Shown here piece by piece: positions 49,319-58,740 of a DNA stretch of 64,000 bases. The stretch's first letter is position 1. Each line of letters starts with the position of its first letter. The notes beneath the pieces are model-generated. The model made no database searches, was not told the origin of the DNA, and saw nothing but the letters and a program-made list of their open reading frames with translations. Source of the DNA: Sphingomonas phyllosphaerae 5.2 (lineage in GTDB: Bacteria; Pseudomonadota; Alphaproteobacteria; Sphingomonadales; Sphingomonadaceae); contig NZ_ATTI01000001.1 of NCBI RefSeq assembly GCF_000419605.1, forward strand, positions 1,153,501 to 1,217,500, given 5' to 3'. The position numbers were made by a program, and so were the translations under genes.

Positions 49319-52300
49319 ATGCTAATGGCCAATCGCTGGCGGACGTTCGACGCCATGTTGCTTGCTGCCACGATGCTCGCGGGCACACCGGCGCTGGCAC
49401 AGCAGGCACCCGCAGGTGGTATGGCGAACCCGCCGACACCGACCGTCGCCACCCCCGCCAATCCCGACCAGAGCACCGCCGCCGACCCGCAGTCGCAGGC
49501 GGAGCCGATCCCGCAGCCCGAAGGCGACATCGTCGTGACCGGGTTCCGTCAGAGCTATGCCGATGCGATCCGCTCGAAGCGCAATGAGATCGCGATCACC
49601 GACGGTATCTCGTCGGACGGGCTCGGCCGTTTCCCCGATCTCAACGTCGGCGAAGCATTGCAGCGGGTGCCCGGCGTCCAGATCAATCGTGAGGCGGAAG
49701 GCCGCAACGCGACCATCAACTTGCGCGGTTTGCCCGGCGAATATGCGCGCCTGACCCTCAATGGTGTCGCATTCGCCGAGCCGATCCTGACCGAAGCCGC
49801 GCCGCTCGGCGCGTTCAACGCGGACATCTTCAGCGCGATCGTCATCGACAAGTCGCCGCTCGCCAACGCGCAATCGGGCGGCCTGTCGGGCAATGTCGAC
49901 CTGCAGATCGCGCCTGCGCTCAGCCGCAAGGAAGGCGGCTTCACCAAGGCGGCCCTGGAATACAATCAGCTCGGCGACAAGTTCGCCCCGGCCGCGACGG
50001 TAGGCTACAATCATCTTTTCTCCGACAGCTTCGGCGTGTTCGGCGTGCTGGCGTACAAGAAAGAGAACTTCCGCCGCGACACCGTCCAGTTCAACAGCTA
50101 CTCGCCGTTCTCCGCGACGCAGGCGCAGGCGAATGCCGGCGTGCTCGGCAGCTATTACGCGCGCTCGGCAGCATGCCCGTCCTGCACGGGCTCCACTGCG
50201 ACTTCCGGCGTGCTCTACAATTCGCAGCTTCGTCAATATTCGCGGCTCAACCCCGGCGACCTCTACACCGGCGCTGCGGGCGCGGAGTGGAAGCCGGACG
50301 AGCATACCCGCGTCAGCCTGACCGGCTTCTACACCGATCGTCGCCTGCCCAAGACGATGCAGTACATCTCGATCGTCGGGCAGAACGACACCAGCGCGCT
50401 CACCCCGACGTCGCCGCCGGTCAAGCTTGATGACGGCCGCTATGTCGTGACGGACTACGACTTCACGAACCCCGCCGACCCGCGTTCCTCAACGCGCCGT
50501 CTCGGCATCCGGCAGAGCAGCTGGGGGATCAACGGCAAGGCCGAATGGAGCGACGACGCGTGGCGGCTGTCGACGGTGCTGACCGCATCGAAGGCGAACA
50601 ACCGCTCGGAAGAAACGTCGATCGACTTCGATCGTCTGCAGACCGCGACCGGCAACGGCGCGAGCGGGACGTTGCGGACCGGGGCAGGCGACGTCAGCGA
50701 TTTCTATTACTCGCTCGCACCCGACCCGCTCATCACCAGTGCGGTGCCGACCTGGTATTGGGGCGGCGTGGCCGATCCCACCCAATATTATAACTCGCCG
50801 ACGACGGCGGGCCGCACCAACCGCTTCCAGCTGACCGGTACGCAAAGCTATGCGACGAACGAGTTGCTCGCCTATCAATGGGACGCGGAGCGGACCTTCC
50901 AGGACAGCGTGCTGAGCGGCATCCAGGCCGGATTCCGCTTCGAACACAACAAGTTCGTCTCGCAGGGCTATCGTACCCAGGCGTTCGGCTTGCAGACCCA
51001 GAACATCGACGGCAGCTTCGTGCAGACCGCGCCGGTGGCCGGCGATTTCTTCGGTGACAAGCTCGGCACGTACAGCACGAACTGGCAGTCGACCCGCTAT
51101 GATTACGCCTTGTCGAAGTTGCGCCCGGTGACGTTGTTCCCGGGCGGGGCGCTGTCTCCGTCCGGCTTCAACATCCGCTACAACGACAACAACTATGCGC
51201 TCTATAATTTCACGAACCAGACCGATATCGCGGCGGGTTACGTGCAAGCGAAATATGCGATCGATATCGGCAGCGTCCGCATCCGCGGCAATGGCGGCCT
51301 GCGCTATGAATACGCACGCAACTCGATCGATGCGCTGGATCGGGTGTCGTTGACGACCACGATCGGCTCACCGGCGGATTTCACGACGAACAACTACACC
51401 AATCGCTACGGCAAGCTGCTGCCGTCGTTCATCGTCGTCGCCGACCTGACCGAGAAGCTGCTGCTGCGTGGTGCCGCCTATCGCACCTACGTCCGCCCGC
51501 AGCCGCGGCAGTTCACGCCATCGACGATCGTCGGCAACCCCGTCAACGGCGTCTATTCGCTGACGTTGGGCAATCCGGAATTGCAGCCGTACGATTCGAC
51601 GTCGTTCGATGCCTCGCTGGAATGGTACAACCGTCCGAACGGGATCATCTCGGTAGCGGCGTTCCAGAAGCGGATCACCGGATTGATCGCGCAGATCACC
51701 GACCCGACCCGCCTGTGTCCGCAGGACGGTGCGGCGCTTGGGCTGGGCACGCTGCGCGTCAACGGCGATCGGTGCGAGAGCAGCCAGATCTACACCGGCG
51801 GCGCGGTGCCGACGCCCTTCCTGGTCACCGCCAGCGGCTTCGTGAATCAGGACAGCCCCGTCACGGTGCGCGGGGTCGAGTTCAACCTCCAGCAATCCTT
51901 GGACTTCCTGCCGGGCGCGCTGCGACATCTGGGTGGCGGCTTCAACTACGCGTTCACCGGCATCAGCGGCCGTACCGCCACCGGCGCTCAGGCGACGCTG
52001 CCCGGCGTGTCGAAGCACAACGCCAACGTCATCGGCTATTTCGAGACCGACAAGGGCGGCGTGCGGCTCGTCTACAACATCCGTAGCAAGTACGACCTCG
52101 CATCCGCGGGCACCTTCACGGGCGCGGCGCGGCAGGTAAAGTCGCGCGGCCAGCTCGACCTGTCGGCTTCGGCGAACCTGACCGACACGGTCTCGCTGTC
52201 GTTCGACGCCTACAACCTCACCAATGCGATCCGCATCGAATACGAGAACGATCCGCGCCTGATCCGGCGCGCCGACTATGATGGGCGCACCTTCACGGTG

Positions 52301-52321
52301 ACGGCGCGCGCCACCTTCTGA
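49319..52321 (+). CDS. TonB-dependent receptor, sphingomonad sugar type
   Basis: Outer-membrane receptor (1000 aa) with a signal peptide (ending GTPALAQQ), a Pro-rich spacer, TonB box DIVVTGF, plug with FPDLNVGEALQRVPGVQ, INLRGLPGEYARLTLNG and GGLSGNVDLQ, and a barrel ending in ARATF. The start at 49319 has GGAGGGG upstream at good spacing; a GTG eight codons earlier is less likely. A GH92 gene follows after a terminator-like hairpin, so the cargo may be mannose-containing glycans. This is inference from context. Confidence 0.92.
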   Translation: MLMANRWRTFDAMLLAATMLAGTPALAQQAPAGGMANPPTPTVATPANPDQSTAADPQSQAEPIPQPEGDIVVTGFRQSYADAIRSKRNEIAITDGISSDGLGRFPDLNVGEALQRVPGVQINREAEGRNATINLRGLPGEYARLTLNGVAFAEPILTEAAPLGAFNADIFSAIVIDKSPLANAQSGGLSGNVDLQIAPALSRKEGGFTKAALEYNQLGDKFAPAATVGYNHLFSDSFGVFGVLAYKKENFRRDTVQFNSYSPFSATQAQANAGVLGSYYARSAACPSCTGSTATSGVLYNSQLRQYSRLNPGDLYTGAAGAEWKPDEHTRVSLTGFYTDRRLPKTMQYISIVGQNDTSALTPTSPPVKLDDGRYVVTDYDFTNPADPRSSTRRLGIRQSSWGINGKAEWSDDAWRLSTVLTASKANNRSEETSIDFDRLQTATGNGASGTLRTGAGDVSDFYYSLAPDPLITSAVPTWYWGGVADPTQYYNSPTTAGRTNRFQLTGTQSYATNELLAYQWDAERTFQDSVLSGIQAGFRFEHNKFVSQGYRTQAFGLQTQNIDGSFVQTAPVAGDFFGDKLGTYSTNWQSTRYDYALSKLRPVTLFPGGALSPSGFNIRYNDNNYALYNFTNQTDIAAGYVQAKYAIDIGSVRIRGNGGLRYEYARNSIDALDRVSLTTTIGSPADFTTNNYTNRYGKLLPSFIVVADLTEKLLLRGAAYRTYVRPQPRQFTPSTIVGNPVNGVYSLTLGNPELQPYDSTSFDASLEWYNRPNGIISVAAFQKRITGLIAQITDPTRLCPQDGAALGLGTLRVNGDRCESSQIYTGGAVPTPFLVTASGFVNQDSPVTVRGVEFNLQQSLDFLPGALRHLGGGFNYAFTGISGRTATGAQATLPGVSKHNANVIGYFETDKGGVRLVYNIRSKYDLASAGTFTGAARQVKSRGQLDLSASANLTDTVSLSFDAYNLTNAIRIEYENDPRLIRRADYDGRTFTVTARATF

Positions 52322-52341
52322 GTCCCTTCCCTGGGGTTACT

Positions 52342-52379
52342 GGCGGTGCTCTCTTCTCCCGGAGCACCGCCCCTTTCTT
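52342..52379 (+). terminator. Intrinsic-type terminator after receptor
   Basis: GGCGGTGCTC and GAGCACCGCC (10-bp stem, 10-base loop) followed by CCTTTCTTG. It lies 21 bases after the receptor stop and about 60 bases before the GH92 start, so GH92 transcription may be reduced or have its own start. Confidence 0.65.
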
Positions 52380-52440
52380 GCATCAGGGGATATCCTCGAC
52401 CACGCAGCGGCAATACGACGTCGGATGCAGGAGAACGCGC

Positions 52441-54642
52441 ATGAAGACGGGTACGAGCATTGCTGTGGCTCTGCTGCTTTCCACCGTGGCGACGGCGGGG
52501 ACGGGCGCCGACGAAACGGCGTTGTTCCGCTATGTCGATCCGCGCATCGGCACCGGCAACGACGACCAGGGCGATACGGTGCCGGGACCCACCCGCCCGG
52601 CCGGATCGATCCACCCGAGCCCCGAGACGCTGGTTGGCAGCAACGCCGGCTATGACAAGGACGCGCCGATCAGCGGCTTCGCGCAACTGCATACGCAGGG
52701 TTCGGGCGGGCGCACCACCTACGGCACCTTCCTGATCTCCCCACAGACCGGCGCGCCGGTCTTCGACGAGGCGCGGCACCTGTCTGGCAAGGCCGACGAG
52801 CGACTGGCCGCGGACGCCTATGCGGTGACGCTGACCCGCTACGGCATTCGTGCCGAGGTTACCCCCGCGCCGTACGCCGCATTCTATCGCTTCACCTATC
52901 CCGCGGGTCGCCCGGCGACGATGGTGTTCGACGTGACCCGCAAGATCCGCGGTGAACTGGCCAGCGCTGGCGCCGAGCTTACGCTCGACCCCGCGAACGG
53001 CCGGATCGCGGGGCGGGTGCGGGCGCGAAGCTACTGGAATCCCGCCGAAGTCGATATCTGGTTCGCCGCGCAGCTCGATCGTATCCCGACCCGCTGGGGC
53101 GTGCGCGTCGGGCAGGAGGATCGCGCGGGCGCCACCCGCGCGACAGCGGCGGCCGACACGCAACTGGCGGGTTGGTGGCAATTCGACGCGACGCCCGCCG
53201 ATCCGGTCAAGCTGAAGGTCGCGGTGTCGTTCACCAGTGCCGCACGCGCCGCCGAGCTGCTGGCCGAGGATATTCCAGCCTGGGACTATGATGCGGTTCG
53301 CCGCGGTGCACAGGCCGACTGGAACCGCGAACTGTCGCGCGCCACGATCGACGGCGTGGGCGCGGCGGACAAGCGCCGTTTCTACACCGCGCTCTACCAC
53401 AGCGCGATCCAGCCGCGCGATCGCAGCCGCGATCAGCCGGAACAGGACCGTGCGGTACCGCATTGGGACGATTATTATACGCTGTGGGACACGTATCGTA
53501 CCGGTTTTCCGCTCATGTCGTTGCTGCGTCCGGGCGTCTACCGCGACAATGTCGCCTCGATCGTCCGGACGTTCGAACGCTACGGGGCGGCGCACACGGC
53601 CTTTATCGCGGGGCGCAACTATCACGTCGGGCAGGGCGGGGACGAAATCGACAACGTGCTGGGCGAGGCGCTGATCCGCGGTGTCCCGGGGATCGACTGG
53701 CAACGCGCCGCGCCGGTGGCGTTGCACAATGCGCACGAGGAGCGTCGTCCGCGCTATCTGGTGCAGGGCTGGTTCGCGGTGGGCGACCGGAGCCCCGAGC
53801 CCGACAACCAGCGCGCGCGCTCAGGCTCGTCCACGCCTGCGTTCGCGCTCAACGATTTCTACGCCGCGCGGCTGGCGGCGGCGGTCGGCGAAACGAAGGA
53901 CGCCGCAGCGCTGCTCGCGCGCTCGCGCAACTGGCGCAACGTCTGGAACCCGGCGGCGGTCAGCGATGGTTACACGGGCTTCGTCATCCCGCGCTACGCC
54001 GACGGCCGCTTCCAGCCGCTCGATCCCAAGGTCGGCTGGGATGGCAAGCGTTATGAGAACGTCGGTTTCTACGAAGGAACCGCCTGGGTCTATTCCTACT
54101 CGATGCTCCACGACGTGCCCGGCATGGTCGCCGCAATGGGCGGGCGCGCGCGCTTCATCGAGCGGCTGCGGCATGCGCTCGACACCGGGTTGATCGACAT
54201 CACCAACGAGCCGAGCTTCGCGACGCCGTGGCTGTTCAGCGAAGTCGGTCGACCCGATCTGGCAAGCTATTGGGCCGATCGCATCTTCCGGCGCTTCACC
54301 CCCGACGCTTATCCCGGCGACGAGGACAATGGGGCGATGAGCTCGCACTACGTCTTCAACCGGCTGGGCCTGTTCCCGAAGCTGACCAGCGACCTCTATT
54401 ACATTCATGCGCCGCACCAGCCGCTCGGTACGATCGTCGGTGCCGCGGGCAAGAGCTTCACGATCCGGGCCGACAATTGGAAGGCGGGGCGTATCTACAT
54501 CGCGGCCGCGTCGCTCAACGGCAAGCCGCTCGCTACGCCCTTCCTCCGCCAAAGCGACATCACGCGTGGCGGCACGCTGCGCCTTACGCTTTCCGATACG
54601 CCGACAAAGTGGGCCTCGACCGTGTCGCCTGCGGGCAGCTGA
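52441..54642 (+). CDS. GH92 family glycosyl hydrolase (alpha-mannosidase type)
   Basis: A 733-aa secreted GH92 enzyme; the family are Ca-dependent exo-alpha-mannosidases, mostly alpha-1,2. A signal peptide (ending VATAGTGA) is followed by the typical start YVDPRIGTGNDDQGDTVPG with TRPAGSIHPSPET. The C-terminal (alpha/alpha)6 part carries HLSGKADE-type loops, DDYYTLWDTYRTGFPLM and the family motif GDEDNGAMSSHYVFNRLGLF (usual form has Trp instead of His). The start at 52441 fits the signal peptide. Action is probably periplasmic trimming of mannosides imported by the upstream receptor. Confidence 0.9.
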   Translation: MKTGTSIAVALLLSTVATAGTGADETALFRYVDPRIGTGNDDQGDTVPGPTRPAGSIHPSPETLVGSNAGYDKDAPISGFAQLHTQGSGGRTTYGTFLISPQTGAPVFDEARHLSGKADERLAADAYAVTLTRYGIRAEVTPAPYAAFYRFTYPAGRPATMVFDVTRKIRGELASAGAELTLDPANGRIAGRVRARSYWNPAEVDIWFAAQLDRIPTRWGVRVGQEDRAGATRATAAADTQLAGWWQFDATPADPVKLKVAVSFTSAARAAELLAEDIPAWDYDAVRRGAQADWNRELSRATIDGVGAADKRRFYTALYHSAIQPRDRSRDQPEQDRAVPHWDDYYTLWDTYRTGFPLMSLLRPGVYRDNVASIVRTFERYGAAHTAFIAGRNYHVGQGGDEIDNVLGEALIRGVPGIDWQRAAPVALHNAHEERRPRYLVQGWFAVGDRSPEPDNQRARSGSSTPAFALNDFYAARLAAAVGETKDAAALLARSRNWRNVWNPAAVSDGYTGFVIPRYADGRFQPLDPKVGWDGKRYENVGFYEGTAWVYSYSMLHDVPGMVAAMGGRARFIERLRHALDTGLIDITNEPSFATPWLFSEVGRPDLASYWADRIFRRFTPDAYPGDEDNGAMSSHYVFNRLGLFPKLTSDLYYIHAPHQPLGTIVGAAGKSFTIRADNWKAGRIYIAAASLNGKPLATPFLRQSDITRGGTLRLTLSDTPTKWASTVSPAGS

Positions 54643-54663
54643 CGGGCACGCGCCCCTGCGGCG

Positions 54664-55218
54664 TCAGTGGCGCGGCACGGCCTGGGCATCGCGGAGCAAT
54701 GGCGCGTCGCGGCGTTCGTGCAGACGCGCGACGATGGCGGCCGCGGCATCGGCCATCGTCGCGCGATCCCGCTCCGTAATGACGTCACGCGGGTTCGGGT
54801 CCACGGCACTGATGGCGCCGATCGCGTGGTTCCCGTCCCAGCGAAGAACGGCGGCGGCATAGAAGCGGAACCGTCCGGCATCGCGGTTCACCCACGGATT
54901 GTCGGCGAAACGCGCGTCGGAGAGCAGGTCGGGGATGAAGAAAAAGTCCTCGCCCGAGGCGATCGCATGGCCCGAGAACGAGTGCTTGCGACGGTAGGCG
55001 CGCGCGGCGATCCCATGCGCGGCGACCACATATTGCGTATCGTGCAGCAGGATCGACAGCAGCGACGCGCTCACGCCCATCTGCTGGCAGACGTCGCGGG
55101 CGATCGCGAGCAGCACCGGGTCGTCCTGCGCTTCCAACGCGCCACTCGCCACCACGGCACGCTCGCGTTCGCGCTCGTTCATCGGGACGGGCGGAGGCTG
55201 GAAAATCGAAATGCTCAT
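54664..55218 (-). CDS. GAF-domain protein
   Basis: A 184-aa protein with one GAF domain (about residues 30-165: DVCQQMGVSASLLSILLHD, YVVAAHGI, RRKHSFSGHAIASGEDFFFIPD, FYAAAVLRWDGNHAIGAIS). There is no output domain, so it may be a free-standing ligand sensor. The pattern resembles GAF modules of phytochrome-like or histidine-kinase proteins; no Cys is placed as for a bilin. It is convergent with GH92, leaving a 21-base gap. Confidence 0.85.
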   Translation of the reverse strand: MSISIFQPPPVPMNERERERAVVASGALEAQDDPVLLAIARDVCQQMGVSASLLSILLHDTQYVVAAHGIAARAYRRKHSFSGHAIASGEDFFFIPDLLSDARFADNPWVNRDAGRFRFYAAAVLRWDGNHAIGAISAVDPNPRDVITERDRATMADAAAAIVARLHERRDAPLLRDAQAVPRH

Positions 55219-55417
55219 CGGCGCTCCATCGCCGCAAACGCGGCCCATTCGGGCCTAACTACGCCACAAATACAAACAAATTACTATTCTCAACAGGATG
55301 CGGCCGATCGCCCCATTGCGGTACACCTGCCCGCGACACGATATGCCCCGCGCGGCGGCGGGAACCAACGCAGGTCCTGCGGCTTGGTCGTTCGTTCCAC
55401 AAACAGAAAGACGAACC

Positions 55418-55600
55418 ATGGGTGAATTCACCGACAAGGTCAGCGCCGCCGCCAACAAGGTCGCAGGAAAGATCAAGGAAGAGGTCGGCAAGGCGACCGA
55501 CAACGAGCGGCTGGAGGCCGAGGGCGAGGCGCAGCAGCTCAAGGGCACTGGGCAGGACGTCAAGGGCAGCGTCAAGGGCGCGCTTGGCGACAAGATCTGA
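55418..55600 (+). CDS. CsbD-family stress protein
   Basis: A 60-aa CsbD-like protein (MGEFTDKVSAAANKVAGKIK, ending GSVKGALGDKI) of Lys/Glu-rich amphipathic helices. CsbD proteins are abundant under general stress; their molecular role is unknown. An intrinsic terminator follows. A related, longer gene stands at 60894. Confidence 0.9.
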   Translation: MGEFTDKVSAAANKVAGKIKEEVGKATDNERLEAEGEAQQLKGTGQDVKGSVKGALGDKI

Positions 55601-55607
55601 GCGATCA

Positions 55608-55637
55608 GGGCCGTCCTTTGGGGCGGCCCCTTGTTTT
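55608..55637 (+). terminator. Intrinsic terminator of the CsbD gene
   Basis: GGGCCGTCC and GGGCGGCCC form the stem around a short TTT(GG) loop, followed by CTTGTTTT. It sits 8 bases after the stop codon. Confidence 0.75.
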
Positions 55638-55913
55638 CAAGATGATGGCGTCGGTGCGAGGATTGTAGCGGAAACACGCTCCCGAAGGCCTCGCTGTCGT
55701 GCCTCAGTAGCTCTTCGTCGACGTTCGCGCGGGCGCGGTGTGGAGACGAAAATAGCCAGGCGCCAGGTGGCGTTGGCGGGCACGACGATCGGCATCGGCG
55801 AGTTCGAGGGCCGTGCGGCCCTGTGCTTTTGCGGTGTTGATGCCCCGGGCGGATTCGCGATGTTTGACGAACCTCGAAGCATTTGACGGACGACGATTAT
55901 CTCGGCCTGCGCC
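55638..55913 (-). other. Gap with possible ankyrin-repeat remnant
   Basis: On the minus strand from about 55883 to a stop at 55704-55706 a frame reads RGINTAKAQGRTALELADAD, close to an ankyrin-repeat consensus (GRTALELA). It has no start codon, domain beginning or partner repeat, so it looks like a leftover fragment. The rest of the gap shows nothing. Confidence 0.25.
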
Positions 55914-56930
55914 TCACTTCATGCGGTGGAGGGTGAAGCGCGTTATTTCGGAGGGGACGCCGAGCCGTAGTGCGAAGCCGGGCCAGAGGCCGGTGCCGTT
56001 GCTGACATAAAGCGTTGTTTCGCCGAGGGTATATCGGCCGGACACGAAGCCGGCGTTGGCCCGTGCGACGATGCGGTCAAGCCCCACGATCATCCCGCCA
56101 TGCGTATGTCCCGACAATTGCAGCGCAATCCCGCGGGCGGCGGCGGCGCGCGCGTGGCGCGGCTGATGATCGAGCAGCACGATCGGTGCACCTTCGGGAA
56201 CGCCGCGTAACGCAAGATCGAGCGATGGCGGCGCTTCGCCGACGCCTGGTGCCGATAAATCGGTGACTCCGGCAAGTACGAGCCGCGCGGTGCCGCGCGC
56301 GATCACCGCGTGCGCATTCGGCAGCATCCGGAAGCCCATATCGGTCAGGTGTCGCATCCAGGCGCGATATTCGAAGAAATATTCGTGGTTGCCCGGGATC
56401 GCATAGACGCCGTCCGGCGCGCGCAATGCCGCGAGTGGTGCGACGTCGTTACGGCGCATCGCGACCGAGCCGTCGATGAAGTCGCCCGTCACCACGATCA
56501 GGTCGGCACCGGCGGCGTTGGCGCGCGCGGTGACCGCCGTGGCCCATGAAGCGGTGAACAGCCGGCTGATGTGCAGGTCGGTCAGCTGGACGATGCGGTA
56601 TCCCTCGAACGCCGGCGGCAGATCGCGGACCGCGACGGCGACGTCCCGCACCGGCGGGACGCGCGTGGCGTTGGCGACGCCGATCCCCGCTGCGAGCGCC
56701 GCCAGCGCACCGATCGCATAGCGAAGCGCGGCGGGTTGCCGGACGGCGTCGTGGCGGATGAGCATCGCCAGCAGCGTGCCCAGGTCGAGCACGACCTGAA
56801 ACACCGCGAGCAGCACGATCGCGCCGAACGTCCAGTTGAACAGGATGACGACGATGCGCGGGAATTCGGGTGCGAACACCGATCCCGACGAGAGCCGGCT
56901 GAAGAAGTGATATTGCGAGGCCAGGAGCAT
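55914..56930 (-). CDS. Membrane metallophosphoesterase (YaeI-like)
   Basis: A 338-aa calcineurin-like phosphoesterase anchored by N-terminal hydrophobic helices. The dimetal motifs are all present: QLTDLHISR, VTGDFIDG, PGNHEYF, and SGHTHGG. It resembles UDP-2,3-diacylglucosamine hydrolase-like/YaeI proteins. The first ATG is at 56930, but the frame remains open and looks coding (a Trp/Leu-rich helix) for 34 more codons to 57032, where only ATC is available as a start, seven bases after GGAG. An N-terminal loss or a non-standard start is therefore possible. Confidence 0.87.
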   Translation of the reverse strand: MLLASQYHFFSRLSSGSVFAPEFPRIVVILFNWTFGAIVLLAVFQVVLDLGTLLAMLIRHDAVRQPAALRYAIGALAALAAGIGVANATRVPPVRDVAVAVRDLPPAFEGYRIVQLTDLHISRLFTASWATAVTARANAAGADLIVVTGDFIDGSVAMRRNDVAPLAALRAPDGVYAIPGNHEYFFEYRAWMRHLTDMGFRMLPNAHAVIARGTARLVLAGVTDLSAPGVGEAPPSLDLALRGVPEGAPIVLLDHQPRHARAAAARGIALQLSGHTHGGMIVGLDRIVARANAGFVSGRYTLGETTLYVSNGTGLWPGFALRLGVPSEITRFTLHRMK

Positions 56931-57115
56931 CAGCAGCGCCGCCGGGATCTTCGCCCATAACGGTAGCGGGAGCGGCCAGAGCCAGCGCCACAGGACGACG
57001 AGCGCCGGGACGGCGAAGACGAGACTGAAGATGATCGCGCTCCGATATCGTTACACTGCGTCACAACACCGTGCCGGCCGCGACGGGTCCGTGCCCGCGC
57101 GGCCGGCACGCAGGA

Positions 57116-57619
57116 TCAGCGCGCCGCGACCCCGCCGGTCAGGTAATCCATCTTGCCGATCTGGACGCCCTTCATCCGCAACAGCGCATAGGTGGCGGTC
57201 ACGTGGAAGAAGAAGTTCGGCAATACGAAGTCGGTGACGAGGGCGCTGCCGGAGAAGGTCATCTCCAGATTGGGGAACTTCAACGCGATCTCGGCCGTCT
57301 CGCGTCCGTCGAACGCGGCGACCGGCGCTTCGTCGAGATAGGCGATCGTCCGCGCGATCCGATCGCGCAGTTCGGCGATCGTCGCCTCGTCGTCGGCCAT
57401 CGGGCGCGGTTCGACCTGCGCGAGCCGCGTGACCGCCAATTTGGCGGTGTCGCACGCGATCTGCACCTGGCGCGGGAGCGGCAGCATGTCCGGCGCCAGC
57501 CGCGCGGCGAGCAGTTCCGCCTCGTCGATGTCGCTGCCGACAGCCGTGGCGAGCAGATGGTCGAGGTTGCGCAGCGTGCGGGTGAAGAGCGGCACGGTGA
57601 TATCGTACAGACTCGGCAT
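57116..57619 (-). CDS. DUF1993 domain protein
   Basis: A 167-aa DUF1993 protein (MPSLYDITVPLFTRTLRNLDHLL, then PRQVQIACDTAKLAVTRLAQ), belonging to the DinB-like four-helix-bundle group. The late segment NFFFHVTATYALLRMKGVQIGK, where His would be a metal ligand, is typical. Function unknown. The start at 57619 is the family start. It lies 84 bases upstream of the phosphoesterase frame. Confidence 0.88.
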   Translation of the reverse strand: MPSLYDITVPLFTRTLRNLDHLLATAVGSDIDEAELLAARLAPDMLPLPRQVQIACDTAKLAVTRLAQVEPRPMADDEATIAELRDRIARTIAYLDEAPVAAFDGRETAEIALKFPNLEMTFSGSALVTDFVLPNFFFHVTATYALLRMKGVQIGKMDYLTGGVAAR

Positions 57620-57705
57620 CGTCGTTCCTTCGCGTGCGGGAGGCGCGCTGCGCCGCGACGTGGACGCGCGCGGATGGTTGCGCAAGGTGCGGCGCGCCGC
57701 GCCGG

Positions 57706-58044
57706 TCAGCGCTGCTTCTTCGCGGTCGTCGCGGTGAAGTCAGGGTCCTTGTTCGCGACCCAGTCGACGAACTTGCGGATGCCGGGGTGCGCCAGCAGCG
57801 CTTCGACGTCGAGACCGTGGCGCTGCAATTCGGAAGTGGTGAAATTGGCCATCAGCGTCTGCTGGCAGATCGGATGCATCGGTACGACATCGCGCCCGCC
57901 CCTGCTCTTGGGAACGGGATGGTGCCAGACGATCGTCCTGCCGGTCGGGCGGCCGCACAGCCAGCAGGTGACGATCGCGGGTGGAGCGTCGTCCTCCTGC
58001 TCTATGCCGGCGTAGGGATCGTTGCGGGAGTGTCGGCGAGCCAT
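57706..58044 (-). CDS. HNH-type nuclease domain protein
   Basis: A 112-aa protein with a zinc-finger HNH pattern: CWLCGRPTG, then WHHPVPKSRGG and HPICQQTL. The paired Cys and the HH indicate a possible HNH endonuclease. Similar small host-encoded HNH proteins exist without a phage or restriction context, and none is visible here. The gene is 27 bases downstream of another unknown gene. Confidence 0.82.
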   Translation of the reverse strand: MARRHSRNDPYAGIEQEDDAPPAIVTCWLCGRPTGRTIVWHHPVPKSRGGRDVVPMHPICQQTLMANFTTSELQRHGLDVEALLAHPGIRKFVDWVANKDPDFTATTAKKQR

Positions 58045-58071
58045 GCGGATACCTGCGTAAGCGTGAAGTCG

Positions 58072-58434
58072 TCAGCCCTGATAGCGCAGCGTGTTGGCAA
58101 ACCCATCATTCGCCTTCGTCATCTTCGCGATTTTCCGGAGGTGCGCGCGGACGTGACGTTCGAAGCGGATGTCGTCGTAGATGCCGGTGACGGGATAATC
58201 GTCGCGCGCAAGCAACGCCTTGATCCGGGCGGCGAACGCCGTCTGGTCGTCCGCATCGCCGGTATCGGCCAAGGCGCGGCAGGCCCATTCCTCCGCCGCC
58301 GCCTTGTCGTAATCGTCCTGCGCCTCGTAGCCGCGCCGGTCCGCCGCCGCCTGTTCGAGCCGCGCGGCCTTCTGCCGCCGCTCCAGCCACGTGCGAACCA
58401 GCGCGCCATCCCATGCCGTTGCCGAACCAGTCAT
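58072..58434 (-). CDS. Conserved hypothetical protein
   Basis: A 120-aa, highly charged, mostly helical protein. I recognise no domain. Notable segments are WERRQKAARLEQ-like (actual WLERRQKAARLEQ) and YDDIRFERHVRAHLRKIAKM near the end. It lies directly before the HNH gene on the same strand, so co-expression is likely. It has no signal peptide or membrane segment. Confidence 0.6.
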   Translation of the reverse strand: MTGSATAWDGALVRTWLERRQKAARLEQAAADRRGYEAQDDYDKAAAEEWACRALADTGDADDQTAFAARIKALLARDDYPVTGIYDDIRFERHVRAHLRKIAKMTKANDGFANTLRYQG

Positions 58435-58740
58435 CGTGTCTTCCCGTCGTAATCGGTCTCGACCCGGCGCCGATCGACATTCGCGTTCGAACGTCGGAGC
58501 GGCCCGGTCTCGCGATCCGGATAACCCATGCCCGTCGCTACGGGCGCCGGCCGCACTGCCGCATTTACCGCCGTCGGCACGACGGCGGCGGCGACGTGCC
58601 GACGCCGGTCATCGATCGCGGTCGATCGGTCCTAGCGCAAACGTGACCGGCTGCCCACCGCACGACGCGATTTGGCTGGACAGCGCGGGCGGGCGATGCC
58701 CAGTCTGCGCGCGATAAAAGACGATTCCAAGGAGGATGGC
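58435..58740. other. Divergent gap, promoter region of the GH29 gene
   Basis: No gene seen. A perfect 9-bp stem CCGCCGTCG-GCA-CGACGGCGG lies at 58568-58588. A strong ribosome site AAGGAGG ends at about 58735 before the GH29 ATG. No clear operator is visible. Confidence 0.5.

Noticed and set aside
57706-58044. Prophage or restriction system suggested by the HNH domain
   Set aside because: No terminase, integrase, portal or methyltransferase genes are near.
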